From NCBI GenBank assembly GCA_903929885.1, contig CAIYWI010000013.1, positions 1 to 39,220 on the forward strand: a stretch of 39,220 bases of DNA, written 5' to 3'. Below, piece by piece: positions 8,427 to 21,268 of this stretch (its first letter is position 1; each line of letters opens with the position of its first letter). Below the pieces are notes generated by a model that was not told the origin of the DNA, made no database searches, and saw only the letters and a program-made list of their open reading frames with translations. The position numbers and the translations under genes are program-made. This DNA comes from an uncultured Phycisphaerales bacterium. GTDB taxonomy: Bacteria; Planctomycetota; Phycisphaerae; Phycisphaerales; UBA1924.

Positions 8427-9737
8427 ATGTCGAAGCACCCGTGGCACGAAATGAACCGTCGAGCCTTCCTGCACGATTCGGGGCTTCTGGCGGCCGCCGC
8501 GATGACCGCGGGCCTCGCGATGCCTTCCCACGCGAGAACGGCGTCGCGCCGCCCTTCCGGGCGGCTCAAGGTGGGCGTGATCGGCTGCGGAGGCCGAGGC
8601 ACCGGCGCGGCCGTGAACATCCTCGAGGCCTCGAACGACGTCGAAATCCACGCGCTTGGCGACATGTTCACCGACCGCGCGCACGGCGCACTCCACGAAC
8701 TGGGCGACATCGACCCCGCGCTGGCGGCCCGCGTCGACGTGCCTGAGGAGCGAGTCTTCACCGGCTTTGATGCCTACCAGAAGGTCCTGGCCACCGGCGT
8801 GGACATCGCGATCCTTGCCACGCCCCCGGGCTTCCGGCCGACGCACTTCGCCGCCGCCATCGAGGCCGGGGCCCATGTCTTCATGGAGAAGCCGGTGGCG
8901 ACCGACCCCGCGGGCGTCCGCACGGTGATCGACGCCGCACGCAAGGCCGCCGCTCGCAAACTCTCGGTGGTGACGGGCACGCAGCGCCGTCACGAGCAGT
9001 GCTACCTCGAGGCGATGCGCCGCATCCAGGAGGACGGCGCCATCGGCGAGGTGATCGCCGCGCAGGTCTACTGGAATCAGGCGGGGCTGTGGCACAAGGA
9101 GCACGAGCCCGAGTGGAGCGACATGGAGTGGCAGATCCGCAACTGGCTTTACTTCACCTGGCTCAGCGGCGACCACATCGTCGAGCAGCACGTGCACAAC
9201 ATCGACGTGGCCGCCTGGGCGATGGGCGAGAATCCCGCCTCGTGCATGGGCATGGGCGGGCGTCAGTCGCGGGTGAAGCCCGAGTTCGGCCACATCTTCG
9301 ATCACTTCGCCATTCACTACGAGTACGGGGGCGGCCGCGCCGTGCACAGCTACTGCCGCCAGCAGGACGGCACCACGCCCCGCTCGGAGGAGGTCATCAT
9401 CGGCACCAAGGGTCGTGCGGTGCTCGCCTCGGGCCGCGCGGAGATCTTCGGCGAACACCCGTGGAAGTGGAAGGGCAAGCAGACCAACCCCTACGTGCAG
9501 GAACACATCGACCTCATGGCGAGCATCACGGGCCGCGGGCCCTACCTCAACGAGGGCGAACGGATCGCCGAGAGCACGCTCGTGGCGATCATGGGACGGA
9601 TGGCGGCGTACACGGGCAAGAACGTGGAGTGGACGCAGGCGATGGAGAGCAAGCTCGATCTCACGCCTCCGACGCTCGAGTTGGGAAGCATCCCCGTGCC
9701 CGACGTCGCGGTGCCGGGACGCACGCCGCTGATCTGA
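8427..9737 (+). CDS. Tat-exported Gfo/Idh/MocA-family oxidoreductase
   Basis: A 436-residue protein. Residues 9-36 are a Tat leader (NRRAFLHDSG, hydrophobic stretch, then SHARTA). The NAD(P)-binding domain follows, with VGVIGCGGRGTGA (49-61) and the family signature EKPVATDP (154-161). The C-terminal alpha/beta domain has the usual active-site region GDHIVEQHVHNIDVAAW (248-264). Such proteins oxidise or reduce sugars, inositols or their glycosides with a tightly bound nicotinamide cofactor; several planctomycete lineages encode many copies with Tat leaders, consistent with folded, cofactor-loaded export. The start at 8427 has a good ribosome binding site (GGAAAGGA). The gene is followed after 48 bp by a second Tat-exported enzyme, probably in one operon. 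Substrate cannot be told from sequence. Confidence 0.9.
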   Translation: MSKHPWHEMNRRAFLHDSGLLAAAAMTAGLAMPSHARTASRRPSGRLKVGVIGCGGRGTGAAVNILEASNDVEIHALGDMFTDRAHGALHELGDIDPALAARVDVPEERVFTGFDAYQKVLATGVDIAILATPPGFRPTHFAAAIEAGAHVFMEKPVATDPAGVRTVIDAARKAAARKLSVVTGTQRRHEQCYLEAMRRIQEDGAIGEVIAAQVYWNQAGLWHKEHEPEWSDMEWQIRNWLYFTWLSGDHIVEQHVHNIDVAAWAMGENPASCMGMGGRQSRVKPEFGHIFDHFAIHYEYGGGRAVHSYCRQQDGTTPRSEEVIIGTKGRAVLASGRAEIFGEHPWKWKGKQTNPYVQEHIDLMASITGRGPYLNEGERIAESTLVAIMGRMAAYTGKNVEWTQAMESKLDLTPPTLELGSIPVPDVAVPGRTPLI

Positions 9738-9785
9738 GCCGCCGCGACAGAGGCGTTGGGGCGACACAAGAGGAAGGGACTTCCG

Positions 9786-10658
9786 ATGGACGTGACGCGT
9801 CGAGGATTCATCGCGGGCGTGAGCGCAGGGGTGGCGGGTGCCGCGATGGCGAGGCCATCGCCGGCCATGCGCACGGCCGAGCCGCCGACCCGCAAGGGGC
9901 GGCTCAAGCAATCGGTGTGTCGCTGGTGCTTCGGGTCGATGGCTCTCGACGACCTCTGCCGCGAGGCGGCGGCGATGGGGTACGGGTCGGTGGAGCTTCT
10001 CGATCCGCCCGACTTCGAGATCCCTCGTCGGCACGGCATGACGTGCGCCGTGGCGAGCTTCGTCAAGAGCAACACCATCCGCCGCGGCTTCAACCGCGTG
10101 GAGCATCACGATTCGATCGTGAAGGAACTCGAGGAGCGACTCCCCGTGGTGAAGGCCGCGGGGATTCCCAGCCAGATCGTCTTCTCGGGCAATCGCGACG
10201 GCATGAACGACCGCGAGGGGCTTCGGAACTGCGCGGAGGGCCTCAAGCGGATCATCCCGCTGGCCGAGCAGCTGGGCGTGACGATCGTGATGGAACTGCT
10301 CAACAGCAAGGTGGATCACAAGGACTACATGTGCGATCGCACGCCGTGGGGCGTCGAGTTGTGCAAGCGCGTGGCCAGCCCCCGCTTCAAGCTGCTGTAC
10401 GACATCTACCACATGCAGATCATGGAGGGTGACGTGATCCGCACGATCACGGATCACTTCGACCACATCGGCCACTTCCACACCGCGGGCGTGCCCGGTC
10501 GCCACGAGATTGATGGCACCCAAGAGCTCAACTACAAGGCCATCTGCGAGGCGATCGTCGCCAAGGGCTACGCGGGATTCCTGGGGCAGGAGTTCATGCC
10601 CCGCCGCGAGCCGGCGATGCAGTCGCTGCGAGAGGCGTTCGACATCTGCGACGTGTGA
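9786..10658 (+). CDS. Tat-exported hydroxypyruvate-isomerase-like TIM barrel protein
   Basis: A 290-residue protein with a Tat leader (TRRGFIAGVSAGVAGAAM) and a xylose-isomerase-like TIM barrel. The best match from memory is the hydroxypyruvate isomerase group. The metal-binding acidic residues appear in order: E170 (VMELLN), D206 (LLYDIYHMQ), H230/H232 (GHFHTAG) and E269 (GQEFMP). It begins LKQSVCRWCF after the leader. The ATG at 9786 follows a clear ribosome binding site (AAGAGGAAGGGA) and opens the leader; an ATG 30 bases upstream adds only unsupported residues. It lies 48 bp after the oxidoreductase gene and is followed by the repeat cluster. The pair suggests periplasmic sugar isomerisation plus redox chemistry, for instance of keto-sugars. 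The true substrate is unknown. Confidence 0.87.
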   Translation: MDVTRRGFIAGVSAGVAGAAMARPSPAMRTAEPPTRKGRLKQSVCRWCFGSMALDDLCREAAAMGYGSVELLDPPDFEIPRRHGMTCAVASFVKSNTIRRGFNRVEHHDSIVKELEERLPVVKAAGIPSQIVFSGNRDGMNDREGLRNCAEGLKRIIPLAEQLGVTIVMELLNSKVDHKDYMCDRTPWGVELCKRVASPRFKLLYDIYHMQIMEGDVIRTITDHFDHIGHFHTAGVPGRHEIDGTQELNYKAICEAIVAKGYAGFLGQEFMPRREPAMQSLREAFDICDV

Positions 10659-10663
10659 AGTGA

Positions 10664-10885
10664 ACGCCACGCGATTGGACGTGGCGTCCGTCGACGCGTG
10701 GGCCACGCCGAAGGCGTGTTCGTCGAAAGCCGGGGGTGTCGGCGTTTCGCCGACACCCCCGGATGAAACGACCAACGCGCCCAACGCCGAAGGCGTTTCC
10801 GCGGGATCGGCCCGATGCCACGGCATGGAACGTCATCGCGACATCGAACGTCGTGCCCGTTCCCACGGCGACCCCTTCGGGGTCG
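10664..10885. repeat. Hairpin-rich intergenic repeat, copy B (inverted relative to copy A)
   Basis: On the minus strand this segment matches bases 1-222 of the window over nearly all its length; by eye about 15-20 substitutions and short indels. The central hairpin with 15-bp arms (10730-10762) is identical to that at 121-153, and the AACGCCTTCGGCGTT and CACGCCTTCGGCGTG hairpins are also kept. The most divergent part is the middle of the distal arm (about 10820-10835). It begins right after the stop of the isomerase gene, mirroring copy A, which ends right after the stop of the kyn fusion. Confidence 0.82.
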
Positions 10886-10982
10886 TGGTCGTTTGGTCGC
10901 ATGACCGGGGGTCGCGGCGAAACGCCGCAACCCCCGGCTGTCGACGTGAATCGCTTCGCGATTGGGGCGTGGCGTCGGTTGG
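10866..10982. repeat. Partial repeat module, copy C (same orientation as copy A)
   Basis: This module has the same design as copies A and B but a different makeup. It shares the ACCCCTTCGGGGTCG palindrome with the edge of copy B, then carries a hairpin with 15-base arms (10905-10937) that differs from that of A by a few paired changes and one mismatch. It ends with a run of about 36 bases that is the exact reverse complement of bases 193-227 in copy A (GAATCGCTTCGCGATTGGGG onward). B and C therefore lie head to head. Confidence 0.7.
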
Positions 10983-11044
10983 CACGCGGGACACACCGAA
11001 GGAGTGTCAGTGGGATCGGCGAGTGTCCGCCCGCGACGTCGCGA

Positions 11045-12145
11045 TCAGCAACCGCCGGATTCCCACGCGATGAAGAACGTGTTGACGTCCCCCGCATCGA
11101 CCCCGCCGTCGGCGTTGACGTCGCCATCGCAGCCGCCGGATTCCCACGTGGCGAAGAAGGCGTTGATGTCGCCGCCGTCGACGCCGCCGTCTTGATTGAA
11201 GTCGGCGGGACAGTCGAGGCATTGACAGACGGAGACGGTCGTCGGGCGGGTCACGAGCGTGCTGCAGTCGTTGGCGATCCTTGCCCGGACCCGGACCTGC
11301 GGCAGGGCGACGGACCCCTGGGCGTCGGGGGTGACGGTCAGCGTCGTGTCGGAGGTTCCTGCGACGAGCCCCCAGTCGATGCCGCCGATGACGAGCGTGC
11401 CGTCGACAAGGTCGCTCCAGCCGTCGACGCTCGAGGCGTCCTCGATCTGCCAGCGGATGGTGAGCGGGGGCGGGCCGGCGACGAGCGCCTCGATGGGCAC
11501 GGTGCTGCCGCGACATGCGGTGACGAGCGGGCTGACGATGCCACCGATGCAGGACTCGACCACGACATCGTCAAGTGCGGGCCCACATGGACCGCTGATG
11601 GCGCTGAACAACTCGATCTCGGTCGCGGCGTCGGTCGCGACGAACTGCCATTGTCTGACGGACCATCGCATGTCCCCTCGCGACGCGCCGGTGCCGTCGA
11701 AGGAGATGAGTTCGGAGGTCTGCGAACCAGCGCGGATTCTGATGGACTTGACCGCGGGGCCCAGGTCGGGGTTGGCCGCAAGGGAGAACGTCACCACGTA
11801 GATCACGCCGGGAGCGGTCGCGATGGTCTGCGCCACGCCGCCCCTGTCGCCGCCATTGAGGTCGACGCTGCGGAAGCCCGACGCAGCGTTCCAGTAGGAG
11901 CTGATGTGGTCGATCGAGAAGCCCGTGACTCGCCAGTGGGGCATGACGAGCGAGCCGCCTCCGTAGGTGGTGAAACCTCCGGTCGGCGGCCCCTCCTCGA
12001 AGCTGCCGTTGAGGACGAGGTTCTGGGCCGAGGCGGCGCCGGTCGCGGCCAGCAGGCAAGCCGCGGCGGCGAGCGAGGTGACCCGAGAGCCGAGGTGGCC
12101 GAGATGGCGAAGTTGGGTGCAGGCGAGGATCATGGCAGGGTCCAT
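11045..12145 (-). CDS. Secreted choice-of-anchor C / DUF642-like protein with dockerin-type repeats
   Basis: A 366-residue secreted protein. A Sec signal peptide ends near residue 40 (ATGAASA-Q). It is followed by a jelly-roll-like domain opening NLVLNGSFEEGP and closing GPALDDVVVESC, the pattern of choice-of-anchor C or DUF642 proteins. A second beta-rich, probably Ig-like domain spans about 210-305. The C-terminal 55 residues (312-366) hold two Ca2+-binding loops of dockerin type, DFNQDGGVDGGD and DVNADGGVDAGD, each followed by a helix ending AWESGGC or TWESGGC. The protein ends right at the second Cys. It is a tandem paralogue of the gene at 12436-13518, same strand, 290 bp apart with a terminator between, so the two are separate units. 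Likely an extracellular or cell-surface structural or carbohydrate-binding protein; partner unknown. Start could also be the ATG four codons later. Confidence 0.85.
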   Translation of the reverse strand: MDPAMILACTQLRHLGHLGSRVTSLAAAACLLAATGAASAQNLVLNGSFEEGPPTGGFTTYGGGSLVMPHWRVTGFSIDHISSYWNAASGFRSVDLNGGDRGGVAQTIATAPGVIYVVTFSLAANPDLGPAVKSIRIRAGSQTSELISFDGTGASRGDMRWSVRQWQFVATDAATEIELFSAISGPCGPALDDVVVESCIGGIVSPLVTACRGSTVPIEALVAGPPPLTIRWQIEDASSVDGWSDLVDGTLVIGGIDWGLVAGTSDTTLTVTPDAQGSVALPQVRVRARIANDCSTLVTRPTTVSVCQCLDCPADFNQDGGVDGGDINAFFATWESGGCDGDVNADGGVDAGDVNTFFIAWESGGC

Positions 12146-12308
12146 GTCGAGCGGAGCTCCGGGATCGTCAGGACGACAAAGGTCGCGGCTCAGAGCATTC
12201 TACTGGGCGGCGGACATTTCTCGGCTGATCATCGAGACCCATGGCGAAAAATCGCGAGGATGGGGACAGGCATGGTCCGCATGGCGGCGGACAAGCGAGC
12301 AGTGGCGA

Positions 12309-12341
12309 ATAAAAAGGCCCCCGGCGCATGCCGGGGGCCTT
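12309..12341 (-). terminator. Rho-independent terminator of the gene at 12436-13518
   Basis: On the minus strand, AAGGCCCCCGGC-ATGC-GCCGGGGGCCTT forms a perfect 12-bp stem followed by TTTTTATT. It lies about 95 bases past the stop codon of the upstream paralogue and before the start of the next one, separating their transcripts. Confidence 0.78.
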
Positions 12342-12435
12342 GGGATGAAGCAGCGGGTTTCGCCGATCTGATCGACGCGACGAGCGTGGCCCGCCCGACG
12401 ACTCGGCGCACGCCGCGATCGCCGACCGGTTCGGG

Positions 12436-13518
12436 TCAGCAACCGCCGGCTTCCCAGGCGAGGAAGAAGCCCTCGACATCGGCGAAGTCGACGCCGCCGT
12501 CGTGGTTGACATCCGCAGCGCATTCGCCGGCCTCCCAGACTTCGAAGAAGGCGTTGACGTCGCGGCCGTCGACGCCGCCGTCGATGTTGAAGTCGGCCGG
12601 GCATGCGGGACACTGGCACAGCGAGAGCGTCGTGGCGGCGGTGAACGCGCTGCCGCAGGCGTTGGTGACCGTTGCGCGGAAGTGGAGTTGCGGCACGTCG
12701 AGCGAGCCATCCGGATCGGAGACGACCTCGAGTTGGGCGCTGGTCGACCCGGAGATCGTGCCCCATTCGATCCCGCCGATCTCCAGGGGCCCGTCGCCGA
12801 GATCATGCCACGTGCCCGCGACATCGACGTCCTCGACCTGCCAGAGATAGGTGAAAGGCCCCGTCCCGACGGGATCGACTGCGATGGAGACGGATTCGCC
12901 GCGGCAAGCGCCGACGAGCGGGGAGGTGATGCCTCCGACGCACGTGACGACCGACACGTCGTCGAGGGCGGGTCCGTCGATCGATTGCTCGGTGGTGCTG
13001 TAGAACTCGAGTTCGGTCATCGCATCGGCTGCGGTGAACTGCCATTGGCGGACGGTCCAGTCCATGGCTTCCGGAGGTCGGCCGGGTTGATCGACCGTGA
13101 AGGTCGGGGAATGCTCCGCGTCGGCTCGCACGCGCATGGTCTTGCCGAACGGGGGCGTGACATGGAACACCGCCAGCGAGAACTGCACGGTGTAGCTCGC
13201 GCCGGGGACGGTCGTGACCGACTGAAGGACGCCACCCATGCCCACGGGCGTGCCGTTGAGATCGATCGACCGCAGCCCGGAGGCCGGAGTCCAGAAGGTG
13301 CCGACATAGTCGACGGAACTGCCGGTGACCGTCCAGCCGGTGATGGCCGTCGAACCGCCGGGGTACGGATCGAACGGGCCGAGCATCGACGGCCCCTGCT
13401 CGAACCCGCCGTTGACGACGAGGTTTTGCCCCAAGGCGTGTCCCGTGAGGGTCGCGATGCAGGCGAGCAGCATCGAGGCCGCGCGCAAGCGCGGCGTGGC
13501 GTAGGAATGAACTGTCAT
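12436..13518 (-). CDS. Secreted choice-of-anchor C / DUF642-like protein with dockerin-type repeats (paralogue 2)
   Basis: A 360-residue paralogue of the neighbour at 11045-12145 with the same order of parts. The signal peptide ends near residue 30 (TGHALGQ). The jelly-roll-like domain opens NLVVNGGFEQGP and closes GPALDDVSVVTC. A beta-rich middle domain follows, with the shared phrase GGI(D/E)WG, then two dockerin-type loops DFNIDGGVDGRD and DVNHDGGVDFAD, ending AWEAGGC. Cys residues flank the repeats in both paralogues (CQCxxCPADF). The start at 13518 has a good ribosome binding site (AAGGAGAG). The pair probably arose by tandem duplication followed by clear divergence in the middle domain. 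Function unknown beyond likely Ca2+-dependent surface display or binding. Confidence 0.86.
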   Translation of the reverse strand: MTVHSYATPRLRAASMLLACIATLTGHALGQNLVVNGGFEQGPSMLGPFDPYPGGSTAITGWTVTGSSVDYVGTFWTPASGLRSIDLNGTPVGMGGVLQSVTTVPGASYTVQFSLAVFHVTPPFGKTMRVRADAEHSPTFTVDQPGRPPEAMDWTVRQWQFTAADAMTELEFYSTTEQSIDGPALDDVSVVTCVGGITSPLVGACRGESVSIAVDPVGTGPFTYLWQVEDVDVAGTWHDLGDGPLEIGGIEWGTISGSTSAQLEVVSDPDGSLDVPQLHFRATVTNACGSAFTAATTLSLCQCPACPADFNIDGGVDGRDVNAFFEVWEAGECAADVNHDGGVDFADVEGFFLAWEAGGC

Positions 13519-13859
13519 GCCATCTCTCCTTCAGGGCAGCGCGACATCGACATCCGCGACGGGCGGGAAGATCCCGATCTCTCGCGGACGAGGCAGCCGG
13601 ACGACGCAGTCCGGCTCGCTGGCGGGGTTGTGACCTGTCGAACGGGGCGATGCCCTCTTCAACTCAATCTACACGCATGGGCCGGCGTCCGGCTCGGTCA
13701 AGACGAGCGATTGCGCCCGATGGGGGAAGCGTGCGTGCGGGAACGAAGCATCGAGCGGCGCGTCGCACGTGGGGGAGGGAGATGTCGACGATCGGAAAAA
13801 GCGACAAGCCCGGTGTGCACCGGGCTTGTCGAGGGAACATCCACGATGTTGCGACGAGA
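13519..13859. other. Intergenic region between rpsA and paralogue 2
   Basis: No gene is supported in these 341 bases. The left part holds the upstream region of the leftward gene at 13518, with its ribosome binding site; no convincing promoter pair at normal spacing was found. The right part holds the rpsA terminator (13794-13831). Confidence 0.6.
13794..13831 (-). terminator. Rho-independent terminator of rpsA
   Basis: On the minus strand, CGACAAGCCCGGT-GCAC-ACCGGGCTTGTCG is a perfect 13-bp stem followed by CTTTTTCC. It starts 28 bases after the rpsA stop codon. Confidence 0.85.
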
Positions 13860-15671
<1,812 letters not shown>

Positions 15672-16022
15672 TGCGAATGAATCCTCTTCGACGCACGCCT
15701 CGAAGGAGGCCAGCGTCGATCGCGGTGCCGTTCGCGCGGGGTGGTTCACGCGGGGGCGACATCGCCGGGGTTCGCCCGCCCAGCGGCAAGCGAGCCCCGT
15801 GCCCGTGACGGGCTGTTTCGATTGGTGAGGTCTGCCGCCCTCCGCAAGTCGCGGAGCATCAAGCGGGCCCACCACCCAAGGCGTCGCAATGGTAGCCGCT
15901 TCCGTCGCGCCGTGCACCCCGGCTCGACCCCCTTGTTCGGGTGGCGATAGGAATGGCGGGCGCCTCGTCGCTCCGCCCCCCTGTTCACCCCGCCCCCGCC
16001 CCCGCCGATACAGTGCCCGCCC
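15672..16022. other. Divergent intergenic region, rpsA / glyA
   Basis: These 351 bases hold the leaders of both genes and no supported ORF. Toward rpsA the leader contains several short hairpins, including GCCCGT-G-ACGGGC near 15800 and CTCCGC-AAGTC-GCGGAG near 15840, possibly a structured leader. A TACCAT hexamer on the minus strand near 15890 could be its -10, but no good -35 is seen at normal spacing. Toward glyA the last bases hold TACAGT (16009-16014) only eight bases before the ATG. Confidence 0.5.
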
Positions 16023-17330
16023 ATGGCTCACTCCGACCCCATCACTCAGGCCGTGCTCGATCTCCTCCGCACCCACGATGCGCCAATCGCCGACCTCATC
16101 GCCAAGGAGGCCTCGCGGCAGGCGTCGACCATCGAGCTCATCGCCAGCGAGAACCACGTCTCCGCCCCGGTCATGCACGCCATGGGCACGTGCCTCACCA
16201 ACAAGTACGCCGAGGGCTACCCCGGCGCACGCTACTACGGCGGCTGCGTCTTCCACGACCAGATCGAGACCATCGCCCGCGACCGCGCCAAGCAGCTCTT
16301 CGGCGCGGCCTTCGCCAACGTGCAGCCACACTCGGGCGCGCAGGCCAATCAGGCCGTCATGCAGGCCGTCATGGAGCCCGGCGACACCTTCGCCAGTCTC
16401 GTGCTCAAGGACGGTGGCCACCTCTCCCACGGCATGAAGCTCAACCTCTCCGGTCGCTTCTACAAGCCCGTCCACTACCCGCTCCACTACGCCAAGGACC
16501 ACGCCCAGTACGAACGCATCGACTACGACGCCGCGCGAAAGGTCTGCCTCGATGCCAAGCCCAAGGTCATCATGTGCGGCTACTCGGCCTATCCGCGCGT
16601 CATCGACTTCGCCGCCTTTCGCAAGATCGCCGACGAATGCGGCGCGCTCCTCGTCGCCGACGTCGCCCACATCGCCGGCCTGGTCGCCAGCGGCGTCCAC
16701 CCCTCGCCCTTCCCGCACGCCCACGTCGTCACCACGACCACGCACAAGACGCTCCGCGGCCCCCGCGGCGGCCTGATCCTCACCAACGACGAGGAACTCT
16801 CCAAGAAGATCGACCGCGCGGTCTTCCCGGGCTCGCAGGGCGGCCCGCTCATGCACGTCATCGCCGCCAAGGCCGTCGCCTTCGGCGAGGCCCTCAAGCC
16901 CTCCTTCCGCACCTACTGCGAGCAGGTCGTGCGCAACGCCCGCGCCCTCGCCGCGGCGCTCATCGCCAAGGGCTTCCGCTGCACCACCGGCGGCACCGAC
17001 AACCACCTCATGCTCGTCGACCTCCGCGCCCGCAACGAGAACCTCACCGGCTCCGACGCCGAGTCGTGGCTCGAAGCCGCGGGACTGGTGTGCAACAAGA
17101 ACGGCATCCCCGACGACCCCCGCCCGCCGAAGGTCACCAGCGGCATCCGCCTGGGCACGCCCGCCACGACCACTCGCGGTTTCACCGAGCCCCAGATGGA
17201 ACAGATCGCCGCGTGGATCGATCGAGTCCTGATCGCCGGACTGGCCGGCGACGCCGCTCGGGCCGACCAGACCGCCAAGGTCAGGGCTGAGGTCGAGGCC
17301 CTCTGCCAGCGATTCCCGCTCCCGGCGTGA
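16023..17330 (+). CDS. glyA: Serine hydroxymethyltransferase
   Basis: A 435-residue PLP enzyme that interconverts serine and glycine with transfer of the one-carbon unit to tetrahydrofolate in the cytosol. Marks include [10 protein letters not shown] (38-47), [15 protein letters not shown] (60-74), QPHSGAQAN (101-109), DVAHIAGLV (213-221) and the PLP lysine K242 within [14 protein letters not shown]. Length is within the usual range. The ATG at 16023 has no visible ribosome binding site; TACAGT ends eight bases before it, so the mRNA may be leaderless. It precedes carB on the same strand with a 267-bp gap that holds a promoter, so the two are probably separate units. A short GC-rich hairpin (17331-17346) directly follows the stop. 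Confidence 0.97.
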   Translation: MAHSDPITQAVLDLLRTHDAPIADLIAKEASRQASTIELIASENHVSAPVMHAMGTCLTNKYAEGYPGARYYGGCVFHDQIETIARDRAKQLFGAAFANVQPHSGAQANQAVMQAVMEPGDTFASLVLKDGGHLSHGMKLNLSGRFYKPVHYPLHYAKDHAQYERIDYDAARKVCLDAKPKVIMCGYSAYPRVIDFAAFRKIADECGALLVADVAHIAGLVASGVHPSPFPHAHVVTTTTHKTLRGPRGGLILTNDEELSKKIDRAVFPGSQGGPLMHVIAAKAVAFGEALKPSFRTYCEQVVRNARALAAALIAKGFRCTTGGTDNHLMLVDLRARNENLTGSDAESWLEAAGLVCNKNGIPDDPRPPKVTSGIRLGTPATTTRGFTEPQMEQIAAWIDRVLIAGLAGDAARADQTAKVRAEVEALCQRFPLPA

Positions 17331-17410
17331 GCCCCCGGCGGGGGCCCCGCGCAGCGCCCCGGCGGCGTGCTGAAATCCTGTCGATTCGATGCATCGGAGG
17401 TCCCGCGGGC

Positions 17411-17438
17411 TTGAAGTTCGCGGCGGGGCGTCTACTCT
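17411..17438 (+). promoter_or_regulatory. Candidate carB promoter
   Basis: TTGAAG (17411-17416), a 16-base spacer and TACTCT (17433-17438). The transcript would start near 17445 and have a leader of about 150 bases before the ATG at 17598. No attenuator or riboswitch was recognised in the leader. Confidence 0.45.
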
Positions 17439-17597
17439 GTGCCAGTTTGCGCCTGCCGCCCGCCTGACGTTCGTGAACCCCTCGCCTCGGACATGGCACG
17501 TCGCCTCGCGACGCGGCCTCGCCGGAGCCGGGTCGACGTGCCTCAGGGGGATCGCGGGGCCTGTTGTCCGACGCCACCGACTCTCCTCGACCACACC

Positions 17598-21152
<3,555 letters not shown>

Positions 21153-21184
21153 GGATGGGGCGCGACACGCGTTCGTCGCTGCGT

Positions 21185-21219
21185 CGCCAGCCCGAAGGGA
21201 CGCCCGAAGCGGGCTGGCG
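21185..21219. terminator. Hairpin between convergent carB and the VWA gene
   Basis: CGCCAGCCCG and CGGGCTGGCG form a perfect 10-bp stem with a 15-base loop, 33 bases past the carB stop. There is no T-run on either side, so it is a weak terminator candidate that could work in both directions. Confidence 0.4.
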
Positions 21220-21268
21220 TTCGCGAAGCATGTCCACACCTTCTTCGCCCACAATCTCGACGTGACCC

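Noticed and set aside
8103..10826. A 907-codon minus-strand frame
   Set aside because: It is antisense to the Gfo/Idh and isomerase genes and reads into the hairpin repeat; the real genes have leaders, ribosome binding sites and motifs on the plus strand.
10664..10982. Possible CRISPR array
   Set aside because: The repeats are inverted, differ in length and have no regular spacers; no cas gene is near.
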